This document shows positions 37,383 through 46,596 of a stretch of 64,000 bases of DNA, one piece after another. The DNA is taken from NCBI GenBank assembly GCA_011634665.1, contig WAEK01000008.1, positions 985,501 to 1,049,500 on the forward strand. Direction: 5' to 3'. Position 1 is the first letter of the stretch. Every line of letters starts with the position of its first letter. The notes below the pieces were generated by a model that saw only the letters and a list, made by a program, of their open reading frames with translations, was not told the origin of the DNA and did not search any database. Both the position numbers and the translations under genes were made by a program. This DNA comes from Mortierella sp. BCC40632. Its lineage: Eukaryota > Mortierellomycota > Mortierellomycetes > Mortierellales > Mortierellaceae.

Positions 37383-37966
37383 TAGACTTAGTTTGACTCG
37401 ACTAGCCATACCATTATGTCATATCTGCTCCTCCACCTCTACCTCCTACCTCTACCTCCATCTTCAAATGGTCGGTTTGAGGTCTTCTTGCTTTCCGCTG
37501 TTGCCATCGCATCCGCATAATTTACGTTTAGGGCAATTGGGCTTCAAACAGCAGATGGAACAGGCAGAGACAGCTGAAAAGCTGAAAAGAGCACAGATTA
37601 TCAACAATGTCTTGAGCTTCATAGTTGAGCAAATCTTTTTTTTTTTTTTTTTGTCGGATAGACTTGAAGATTTACCACCGTTTCAGTGTTTTCGCGGTGT
37701 CAGTGTCCTTCGATTGACTAATAGAGAAATGAATCCAGCTACAAGTGTATCCAGAGTTAGTACAAGTGCCTCGGAAAGGTGTGGGCAAGATGCTGGTCGG
37801 AAAAAAGTGGTCTTTGCAAAATTACATGTGCTATTGTGAGTTTGTAATTGAAGTTGAAGTGCGTTCAGAATAAGGTACCTAATGGAGGCGAGGTCTTTTA
37901 TATTGTAGCAGGATGAAGAATGTAGCAACTCAAAGTTTTGTGGTTTTTCCATTCTCGTTTTTTCAG
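37383..37966. other. Region between element A1 and minisatellite 2
   Basis: A frame at 37393-37839 reads through a T run (37627-37643) and has no recognisable domain. No gene supported. Confidence 0.4.
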
Positions 37967-38145
37967 TCTTGATGCTGTCTCTTGATGCTTTCCCTCGATA
38001 TTTTCCCTCGATGTTTTCCCTTGATGCTACCCCTTGATACTATCCCTTGATGTTGTCCCTCGATGTTGTCCCTCGATGTTGTCCCTCTATACTGTCCCTT
38101 GATGCTGCCCCTTGATATTACCCCTCGATGTTGACTCTTGATGTT
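37967..38145. repeat. 13-bp minisatellite, locus 2
   Basis: About 14 tandem copies of the same 13-nt unit as at 21221-21446 (forms such as GATGTTGTCCCTC and GATGCTGCCCCTT). The array is about 345 nt upstream of the TATA box of the lectin-like secreted gene. A minus-strand frame through it (37963-38217) is open only because 39 nt (three units) is a multiple of three; it is not considered coding. Confidence 0.9.
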
Positions 38146-38485
38146 AGTTCGAAGGGAATGGCTTCTCTGTTTTCCTGGAATGATATAGCGGAGCTGTACT
38201 AAATGACGACTGAACAAATTGTTTGCATCGCTCTCGTCCTCGGTCTCGACTGCTTAGCTCTTTTTTCACCTGATTGGAATGCATCATGGAGCGCGAAAAG
38301 CGAAAGCGACATATTGTCGCGCTCAGATCTGAGGAAGACAGATGATCAAGGGTATTTAAAGATCAAGGGAGAGGATATGACCCAGGTATTTGGAACGTCA
38401 AACGATAAGGAGTGGAAGGGGAGAGACAGCCTTGCAAACTGATGGTAGGAGTTGGAATATGTAATTTACCCCACAGGCGGCTAAT

Positions 38486-38493
38486 CAGTATAT
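38486..38493 (+). promoter_or_regulatory. TATA box of the lectin-like gene
   Basis: GTATATAAG lies here, about 50 nt upstream of the start codon at 38538. It is the only strong TATA box between the minisatellite and the gene. Confidence 0.6.
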
Positions 38494-38537
38494 AAGACTG
38501 ATACAACGTCACTCGGCTACAGTATCCAAGCTTCAAA

Positions 38538-39207
38538 ATGTCATCTGCTCTCAAGCGCACAACATTGCCAACGATGTGTAAGTACTTGGAAACAATTGCA
38601 AAATTCCTTTTCATGAAAGAAAGTGGTATCTTTTTAATCAATACAGGACCTCCTTGTCACATACCCCAACTGCTATACTGACACTCTCTTTCCTCGTTTC
38701 CTAGTTATGATGCTGCAATTATATCTCTTAATCGCTGGTGCTGTCTTTGCTGACCCACCACCACTTGCGCTACGGCTTCAAGTCCAAGCCAATACTAATC
38801 AGTGTCTTGGATCGAGAGGAAACAGCGCCGACGGTACACGGAATGGAATGATTCCAATCTTTTGGTCCTGTATAAACTCTCCTGGACCAAATGCATCTTG
38901 GAAGTATGATCTTGCAACTGGTCACCTTTCTACGCTAGCGAACCCTAGCCAGTGTTTGGTTTCGAAGGGCAACAATGCCGATGGGACTCGGAATGGGATG
39001 AGCCCCATATTTTGGTCCTGTAAAGATTCTCCAGGGAATAATGCAGTCTGGGATTATGACGAAACTACAGGTCACCTTACCACGCGAGTCAACCCTAGTC
39101 AGTGTCTTGTTTCCATCGGAAACAGTGCTGACGGTACCAAAGATGGCAAGAGTCCTATTTTCTGGTCCTGTGCTGATTCACCAGGTCCTAATGCAGAATG
39201 GTTTTAG
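38538..39207 (+). CDS. Secreted lectin-like protein of three 45-residue repeats, 3' truncated
   Basis: Exons 38538-38577 and 38705-39207 with a phase-1 intron (GTAAGT...CCTAG) give 180 residues. Exon 1 supplies a short basic N terminus (MSSALKRTTLPTM) and exon 2 the hydrophobic core (MMLQLYLLIAGAVFA), together a good signal peptide. The mature part has three similar units of the form QCL-x-S-x-GN-x-ADGT...PIFWSC...SPG-x-NA-x-W, the QxW-like pattern of ricin-B/beta-trefoil carbohydrate-binding domains. The third unit stops at NAEWF, lacking its YD...GHL half, and the stop codon lies 6 nt before an inverted-repeat element. Probably shortened by that insertion. No enzymatic chain is attached; this is a lectin-like domain only. 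Confidence 0.7.
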
Positions 39208-39213
39208 ACATAC

Positions 39214-39468
39214 TATCTCCAGTGTAGCCGATTAACATAAAGGCTTGCGCTTATTGTTCGACCACGGCGAGGACCTCAAGTATGTAACCTTCTTTTAATA
39301 AAAGTTGCTCGAAGCCTCCAGAAATTGAACTAAACTAAAGTGAAAGAGTGGTACATTCGAACTTGACCGGAGCCCTACTGGATCTCTAGCTTCAAATTCG
39401 TGGGTAAGGGGCCGAGAGAGTCAAAAGGTAGGCAAAGCGGTGGGGCACATGGGGTCCTCGCTGTAGTT
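39214..39468. mobile_element. Inverted-repeat element A2 (reverse orientation to A1)
   Basis: Its left end TATCTCCAGTGTAGCCG matches the A1 ends. The interior (AACCTTCTTTTAATAAAAG..., TCCGGTCAAGTTCG inverted) is the reverse complement of A1's interior. Its right arm runs only to about GTAGTTGAATAATGG before element B begins, so the outer part of that arm is missing. Confidence 0.7.
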
Positions 39469-39803
39469 GAATAATGGCTAGCTTGGCCGAAGGCCAATGA
39501 AGGCTAGCCTACTATCTAACTAGGTGAGGATCCCGTATGCGTGTAATCTTCTTTTATTCAAAAAGCCCAAGATCCAGGGAAAAAAAAAAAAAAAAAAAAA
39601 AAAAAACTACCCTTTTGGTACTGACTGATTTAACATCTATGAGAGCCAGGGCGCAGAATGGAACCCTACCTTCTACCTGTGAGTTTGGACGTAAGGACTA
39701 ACCAGGGTAGGAAGTGGTGGGATCATATGGCATATGGAGTCCCCGCCTAGTCGGATAATAGGCGATAGCCTTCATTGACCTTCGGCCATGTTAGCCATTA
39801 TCC
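39469..39803. mobile_element. Inverted-repeat element B, about 335 bp
   Basis: Left end ATAATGGCTAGCTTGGCCGA; the right end read inverted is GGATAATGGCTAACATGGCC. The arms are about 70 nt, both reaching CATATG-like inner ends. The inner parts of the arms (CGACTAGGCGGGGACTCCATATG type) resemble those of A1/A2, so all three belong to one superfamily. An A run (39580-39605) lies inside. Confidence 0.7.
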
Positions 39804-39810
39804 TTCCTAT

Positions 39811-41090
39811 GTCGAGGGCCCTATATGTGGCTCCAAAGATCAAAACTACAAAATCGTGGGCGAGGAGTTGGTCCCCGTTCCACCACCAAGGCTGTAGAAT
39901 TTGTCGAACAAGATTGCTGATGGCTAGTTGGCTTGGGCTACGATGTCTTCAATCGGTGTAACTTTCTTGAATGCCATGGTGGCTCCGATTGCTTTTGATC
40001 TTGGCAAGGCAGCTTTCTTTGGCAGTTTGAGGAGTAGCGTGACATAATTGATGTGCGTACTTGATGACTAGCCGCCCTCTCTTTTCCTTTGGACAATGCG
40101 CTGAAAGAATGGGACACTCTTTCTTGTGTTGAAAGCTTGAGTTGTACAGGTCAATAACTCGATATCGTTCGGTCTCATCATCCCAAGTACACCCAGCAGC
40201 CAACACAGCTTCCTTGTGAGTGATTTCATATCCATGCCCTCATTCGATGGAAGGGATTCAGAAAACTCTACTACTGGGATAAGATCCAGATCCAACTCCT
40301 GTTTATCAAGTGCTTTATGTCTGCGGATAACATCCAAGCCTGCAAGAAAGGGAGAGTGTTGTAAAGCCGATTGATCCTGGTACAGTTGCACAATCGCTCC
40401 CTTACAATTCAGTACCGTCCCTGCCTTCCAAACTCATGACACTGCTCCGATAATTAAGCACTCTAGTAGGGTGACGTACTCAATGGCCGTCATGTTGCCC
40501 AAGCTTACGTTCAACATCCTACCCCTACCCTTCCAGAGGTTTGCTACGAATTGGACTTTCAACAACTCCTTCGCACTGATGTGAAACTCCTTGTGCTCCC
40601 CTCCCAAGTGCCTGACCATGGTTGGCTCCCAATCACAACCCTCCAGCCCTTGTCTGACGCGTCCGTGTAGACATCAACATCTGTCGGTTGGGGCAGCCAT
40701 GAGCGGCCATTCCATGACTGAAAGTGTTCGTGCCACCACCATAGATCCTCCTTTGCCTGCTCGGTAAGAAATCCTGAGTCCGTCCAAGAATTGCCAGATA
40801 CGAGCGATTTTTTCTTCAAACTCTAGCATTCTTCTCGTCCTGAAACGTGCGGGGAAGGCAGCCAAGGTCGTAGCGTTGGTCTCCCCGAGAAATGATACCA
40901 GGTTTCGGATTGATACGTCCCCTTGTGCAACATCTTTGCCACCGCTCTTCGCAAAGTTCGAACCTTGTTTCCCGAGATGAACATCACCATCGCTATCATG
41001 CCTAAGCGAAATCCGAGGTGCTCCAATCGTTGTGTCGGGGTAAGGTGTGACTTCTCGTCCTTTATTAAGAATCCCAATTCCTCTAGTAAA
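39811..41090 (-). mobile_element. DIRS-type retrotransposon fragment (RT-RNase H-recombinase)
   Basis: Minus-strand reading, with several stops and frame changes. Reverse transcriptase thumb region LTPTQRLEHLGFRLGMI with NKVRTLRRAVAKMLHKG (41077-40823). RNase H with VDVYTDASDKGWRVVIGSQ (about 40819-40560) and EFHISAKELL. Tyrosine recombinase with LTRKLCWLLGVLGMMRPNDI (about 40391-39949). The order RT, RNase H, recombinase is that of DIRS elements. The sequence GGAGCCACATATAGGGCCCTC after the recombinase (39811-39832, inverted) also follows the recombinase of the first fragment (37048-37069), so both come from one family in opposite orientations. Confidence 0.75.
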
Positions 41091-41542
41091 TACCAGTTAA
41101 AATCATCAGTAAAGTCGCATGAGCTATCGCCAACGATTTCTAGTGTAATGAAAAGTGGTTAACTGAAATCAAAAGGTGATTTGCCTTTGCAGTTAAAATT
41201 ATTTTTGGTTAGTGGACGCAGTATCATGCGTAATATAGATTTTTGTTATTAAGTGAGTGAAGTGGCAGCGCCTACCGCGTAGTTAACGACTTTTCGTCGT
41301 ACTAGTGTTCACCGGTCAATTCCACTCAATCACTTTTCACGGAACCGGCAATCAACAGTCAATTTCAGTAAACAAACGTAACCATCGTTTAGTTTTTTTA
41401 AAAACCTGGAAGTTAACCCACCACTGGTTTATTAGCCTCATCACGGCTCACAACACCCTGGTTCAAATCGCTAGACTTAAGACCAATAGCTCAAACAGTA
41501 TGATGATTTTTTGGCAAACATTGCTAAAAACTAATAAATTGA
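41091..41542. other. Region between DIRS fragment and F-box gene 2
   Basis: A/T-rich. At about 41456-41468 there is a B-box-like CTGGTTCAAATCG, but no complete tRNA fold could be drawn. No gene supported. Confidence 0.4.
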
Positions 41543-43974
41543 TCACTGTCCATCTGAACGCCTCACAAGTTGACTACCACCACGGGCCGTGAATTTGATG
41601 AAATTCGATCTTGGATGATATTCCAGCTTGTTGGAGGCCTCTACTGGACGAGGCTGGGTATCAACCTTGAGATGCACTGATAGTATTGTCCAAGACATTA
41701 ATGTTTGAGCAGTCAAGAGACGAGGCATCTTTTTGGTCAGATCGACCCAATCACCTATAGCCCATTCATCAATAAACTCGATGGATAAGAACGAAAGGTT
41801 TGGTACTGTATGCTTTATCAAAACTCGCCATGTCTCGATCGGAATGGTCCAACACCCCTTGAGCTCAAGTTTCTTGAGGGTTCGCCGTGAGATAAACTCT
41901 TGCTTCGGAGTCGTCTCGGGATCCGTATCCATGTCACGGGTATGACAGGAGGTGGGTCTCTTGAGATCGAGCTCATTTAAAGACAGCTTCCGACGGCTCC
42001 CCAGGTACAGACTCAATTTCTCCAGCTTTGGGGTTTGTGACAACGTTTGGAACTGGAAATAATCTGCAAATATACCTTTAAGATGCAACTCTCTTAGCTT
42101 TGGAAGGTGCCAATCCCAAGCAGCATTCTGCCAAAGGTCCTGTTGTTGTCTCAGCAGAAGATTGCCATCCTGTTGGTTTAATCGCAAATACGCCCTTAGA
42201 ACTACACTCCTAAGAGCCCTCGTGTATTTGAATGTGTCAGGATGGAGCATTAGGGCTGGTGAACCAGTGAGAGTAAGGTCCTCTAGATGCTTGACTTGCA
42301 TGGGTTGAATCCACTCGAGAATCTCGGGAATGAACCCTAAAAAATGGACGGGCTCGCATTCAAAAACGAGCCTTTTGATCGGAGATCCGTTGAAGATCTC
42401 GGGTCGAAACCACACACTTACTCTCGAATCTCTCTTAAGGGAAAACACTTGAAGGCAAGGGAAAGGTATGTTTACGGTTTCACCGATCCGGAGAATGCAT
42501 GGTGTACCCATTCTGTGGTTTAGAGGTGAACAGTACCTCAAACGCAGATTTCGGATGAACCCTCCATAGCGAGCAAGAACTTCATCGGCCGAATGGATAT
42601 CCACGCGGTCAAAAAAATTGAGTGTGACCGACTTCAAAGGGGGCCGAGGTCGCGGGGGACACTCGTTTTGGCTAGATCTAACGAGTGACCCTTGAGTGTA
42701 GGCTGCCTCACCCGTTGAAACCGCATCCTGCCATAAACTCTGGTAACCTCTTAAGTTAGTAGTTATGTCGTCCTGGATCAATTCGTTTGATTGCGTTTGT
42801 TCGTCCACCACCGGTCTCAATCCTTTGGAGGAGAAGATGGGCCATCTCAAAGCTCGTAGCCTTGGGCATCGGTGTATAAAGGGCTTAAGGGACTCTATCT
42901 GGCTCATCGATTCTTTGTCCAGATTTCGGCTCAAATGAATCGACTCCACATACTCAAGATTGGTGTCATCTGCATGTGCGAGGAACTGGATTGACGAGAA
43001 TTGGCTCAGACACCGAGGATTCTTTAACGGTGGGAGGAGCTTTGCCAGCTCAAACAGCTGAATGTCAGTCTGCATCGAACCAGCGCAAGATGTTGAGGGA
43101 CATGCTATACTAGTAAGGACGTCCTTGTATAACATCGAATGTTGCTTGATAAACAGGGCCATAAGAGCACTAGGGCTGTCAACAAAGCCAGAGGATTCGC
43201 TTGGCGTGGACTCGAGCGGATCACAAGGCGAGAAAATGTCTAGATAAGACTCTCTGTTTTCCGAATCCTTGTAAAATATGGCATTCCTCAGAGAAGAAAG
43301 ACGGGGGAGAATGCGTCGGTACCACCCTACATTGAGGACTTGAAAAGCCAACGAAGTGATTTGCTCCGCAATCGGCTCGACAAGAAGCTGAGTCGCCTCG
43401 GCTTGTAGGAAAGAAATCTTTCTCTGTAGTGAATCTCCATACTGGGGGGCATCACTCGATGCTGACAGGATCGTTTCGAGTGTAGAATAGCTGATGTTTA
43501 CACAGCGAACATAGGTCATGTAGTCTCTCACACCTAGAGTTGATGGGAACAAAAAAGAAGGAAAGAAAGAAAGAGATAGGGAAATAAGGATATATATCTT
43601 GTAAGATGCGTTTCACAGACAGACATAAACTCTGACTCTTCTCTCTTCTAACCTTGTCCATTCGGTGTACTCTCCTTCAGCTGAAGGCCGGCGGTGGACC
43701 TGGCTCCGATTTGAGACTCGATAAAATCGAAAAGATTGGGTGTCAAAGTCATGGACACAGAAGGAGCCAAGAGAGTGAAGAGACTTGCAAACTGAAGACC
43801 GAGTCCTTTGGACTTGGGTTTCAAAAACCGAAAGGGGTCACTGTAGAGCACGGGCGCAGTATAGAGGAACATGTATTTGTTGGCTTGAAGACAATGAACA
43901 AGAGTCGAGCAGTCGCCACTGACGGCAAGCTCCCAGAGGATGAATTGGAGGCATTCAGGTGGCAGGATGGGCAT
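41543..43974 (-). CDS. F-box protein with leucine-rich C-terminal region (paralog 2)
   Basis: Exons 43974-43653 and 43533-41543, phase-1 intron of 119 nt (GTTAGA...CTCTAG), give 770 residues. F-box: LPPECLQFILWELAVSG...CLQANKYMFLYTAPVLYSDPFRFL. After the splice comes RDYMTYVRCVNIS, matching RNYRQYIRHIRFS of paralog 1 at the same place. Shared internal signature: LPPLKNPRCLSQF and FLAHADDTNLEYVESI. Leucine-rich segments (LPKLRELHLKG, TPKLEKLSLYL, LKKLELKGCW) fill the rest. The likely role is a substrate receptor of an SCF ligase, by family. It is divergent from the reductase gene, with only 187 bp between the two start codons. Confidence 0.82.
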
Positions 43975-44161
43975 GATTGGCAAGAGCGTCTGTTGTGTTA
44001 AGAGAAAGAAATCTCCAAGTGAGTATGTGTGAGTGTGAGTTTGTGTGCATGTGTGTGTGCGGGCGCAGTGTATAACATGTCACTCCATGACTGTCCCATG
44101 AAGAAAGAACTTGATCTCGGGTTGTTGGACATGAGAGAAATTCACTCTGCTTTGCCCACTC
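43975..44161. promoter_or_regulatory. Compact bidirectional promoter region
   Basis: 187 bp separate the start codons of F-box gene 2 (minus) and the cytochrome b5 reductase-like gene (plus). It contains a (GT)-rich stretch at about 44025-44060 and no clear TATA box on either strand. Confidence 0.55.
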
Positions 44162-46162
44162 ATGACCACAAGTGCAGTTGCCAAATGGCTCCAAGAGATT
44201 GCTGCTGCAAAAGCAAGAGTCGCAGAAAAGTCTAACCAACCCTCCGATGGAGCCTCATCAGCTCAGGCTCCAGTCAAGGCCGAGACTGCATCCAATCCTT
44301 CATCCAGTCATGACAGCCCCTCTCCATCAACCCCAGCTCCTTCAATTGGGTATGGCATCATCACCTCGTATGATCTCCGCACCAAGAAACCCGTCCTCCG
44401 ACTCCAACTACCACCAGAACCTCGAAAACCAGAGCCAGGAGAATGCTGTGGGAATGACTGTACACCATGCATCAATACACTCTACTGGTCCGACCTAGCG
44501 GAGCATCGAGCCCTTGTCCGACGGTTAGAGAAAGAGTATGCTGAGGCATGTCAACGACAGGAACGAGAGCAAGCCAACCCTAGCCATAGTACTGATGGTA
44601 CAGCCTATCAACCATGGACCAATACGACGGACATCGCAATGAAAGGGTCAGAAAGCGAAGGGACCCAGTTGAGTGCTCGAAAATATCGACCCTTCAAAGT
44701 GTTGGAAAAGAAATACCTCTCGCCGTCCTTGCTCCGTATTGTCTGTGATCTACCATACACACCAATCCAAACAAGTCAAAACCCCCTTCCTTCTTCTCGA
44801 CAGGGCGCCATGAGCTCTACGACAGTGACAGCAAGCACAGGACAGAAAACTGGAGCTTCCCTGTTCCACGTCTTGGTCCGGTTCCAAACTGGCGAGCATG
44901 CGTACCTGACCCGTGCCTACACCCCTGTGGATCTCTCCTCTACCCAGATCCGTCGCAAGCTGAGGTCCTATCAATGCAGCGATAGCACAGGCAATGACGC
45001 CGATAGTGGCAGCACTAATAAGGGTCTCCAAGACAAGATGACCTTTTTAGTCAAGCTCTACCCTAGTCCACATGCTACCTCGGACCTTTTTCGATCTGTG
45101 AAAGAAAGTGACGATGCACTCTTCCTGCGAGGGCCTATTCAGACTTTGACAGTTGACGAGACCGATCAAGGCAATGACGAGTCAACCTTGACAGAAAATG
45201 TCCAGCCTTCAGCCCTTGTAAACAAAGAACCAAAGACAGTGGCAGTAGAGACAAAAGCTAAGGCAGCAGGGGATTGTACAAGAAATGAGAGGATCGTAAT
45301 GATTGCTGCAGGGTCTGGGATCACACCAATGTACCAACTTCTTCGAGAAGTCCATCAAAGTGATTTCCAACACCCTTCTCATGTGGGACCGCTCTCTCAC
45401 CTGCAAGAACAGCTTCAGGATAATCTACAGCTCGAGCCTCAGAGCTCGTCTTTGCCACTGTCGCTAGGTGAGCTGGAGATTGACCTAATTTATTGTAATC
45501 GGACCACGGATGAGATTTGGTTACGTCAAGAGATCCAGGCACTCTGTTATCTCGACGAGGACGGGACTCCGGAGCATCATTCGGGATCGTCACAGAATGT
45601 CTCGAGTGCCTCCACGGGTAAGATGACGCATAAATATCTGGGAAAGAACTGGAACAAGGAAGAAGAAGGGGAGGAAGGAGAGAGGACCACTGTCTCAGGA
45701 CAGGGTCTACTTCGCAGAAAACGAACTGTCCGAGTTCAACATGTCTTGTCCTCGACCCAAGAAAGCCATCCCCACCACTCGCCTGTGCATGAGCCAGGAA
45801 TAGGAAAAGAAGGGGAAGGATTTCATCCGCAGGAACGAGTCCATGCAGGGCGGATTTCGATTGAACTACTTCGGGAAACGCTCGAGCGACCTAAAGAATG
45901 GTTTGATTCAAACTCTCTGAGATTGGCCAAGACCCGGCCCTGTGCGGAACCAGAACTGTGCAGTAATGACTCTGATTCGAAGGACTCGCTCCATGAATTT
46001 GGAGAGGATCGATCGACGATGACAACGAGAGCAGAAACGAGTGTTCAGACACGGATATTGATCTGTGGACCACCCTTGTTTAACCGTGATGTGGTTCAGA
46101 TGTTGAGTCAATTGGGATATGACACGAATTCGGATCACTGTATACTCCATATTTTAGACTAG
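44162..46162 (+). CDS. NADH-cytochrome b5 reductase-like protein with oxidoreductase-like N-terminal domain
   Basis: 666 residues, single exon. The protein should transfer electrons from NAD(P)H through FAD to a heme or other acceptor. Order: a serine/proline-rich start; an oxidoreductase-like cysteine module ECCGNDCTPCINTLYWSDL (about residues 94-112); the FAD-binding region with AYLTRAYTPVDL (R-x-Y-T, about 256); the NAD-binding glycine motif MIAAGSGITPMYQLL (about 380); and the C-terminal ICGPPLFNRDVVQML (about 640). This arrangement equals animal CYB5RL. It is much longer than the roughly 300-residue reductase core because of low-complexity insertions before and after the nucleotide-binding motif. 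Start at 44162 (MTTSAVAKWL). Confidence 0.85.
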   Translation: MTTSAVAKWLQEIAAAKARVAEKSNQPSDGASSAQAPVKAETASNPSSSHDSPSPSTPAPSIGYGIITSYDLRTKKPVLRLQLPPEPRKPEPGECCGNDCTPCINTLYWSDLAEHRALVRRLEKEYAEACQRQEREQANPSHSTDGTAYQPWTNTTDIAMKGSESEGTQLSARKYRPFKVLEKKYLSPSLLRIVCDLPYTPIQTSQNPLPSSRQGAMSSTTVTASTGQKTGASLFHVLVRFQTGEHAYLTRAYTPVDLSSTQIRRKLRSYQCSDSTGNDADSGSTNKGLQDKMTFLVKLYPSPHATSDLFRSVKESDDALFLRGPIQTLTVDETDQGNDESTLTENVQPSALVNKEPKTVAVETKAKAAGDCTRNERIVMIAAGSGITPMYQLLREVHQSDFQHPSHVGPLSHLQEQLQDNLQLEPQSSSLPLSLGELEIDLIYCNRTTDEIWLRQEIQALCYLDEDGTPEHHSGSSQNVSSASTGKMTHKYLGKNWNKEEEGEEGERTTVSGQGLLRRKRTVRVQHVLSSTQESHPHHSPVHEPGIGKEGEGFHPQERVHAGRISIELLRETLERPKEWFDSNSLRLAKTRPCAEPELCSNDSDSKDSLHEFGEDRSTMTTRAETSVQTRILICGPPLFNRDVVQMLSQLGYDTNSDHCILHILD

Positions 46163-46596
46163 TGTAATTTGACCGAAATAATCAGTTTTTTTAATCCTTT
46201 TTCTTTAAAGAAAAAGCATAAGCAAAACTATCAATAGCAAATAACACACACCAGGTGGTAGCCAGTTGTAAGCAGGAAAAAAAAAGAGAATAATTAGGTG
46301 GATAGCGAGCAAAGGAATGGAAAAAAGGGGGGGGGGGGAGAGGAAGAGAGGAAAGGTTCAGTTTGAGATAATCTACAATTGGGGGAGGAGGAGGAAGGGA
46401 AGAGGGGTCTAGAAAAGAGGAGGAAAGCAAGAAAAAAAAAAAAAAGCAATAGAAGAGAAAATAGGAAAAGAAGCACTATAATACATGTTTACGGATCGAC
46501 ATAAAAGAAGAAAAAAAAAGAAAGAAAGAAAGAAAAAATAAATAAAGGAGAGAGAAAGAGAAGAAACAAAAAAAGCATATTGCAAAATAGTTCAGC
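46163..46596. other. Convergent 3' region, reductase and cyclin
   Basis: 434 bp of purine-rich, A-rich sequence (A runs near 46433-46446 and 46508-46540). It is presumed to hold the 3' UTRs and polyadenylation signals of both genes. No gene. Confidence 0.55.

Noticed and set aside
37963..38217. Minus-strand 84-residue frame with QHRG/SRDNIEG-like repeats
   Set aside because: Three 13-bp minisatellite units equal 39 nt, so any frame stays in register. The second locus has stops in the same repeat, arguing against coding.
41422..41470. Possible tRNA or SINE head with B-box-like CTGGTTCAAATCG
   Set aside because: No acceptor or anticodon stem could be paired; kept only as a note in the intergenic entry.
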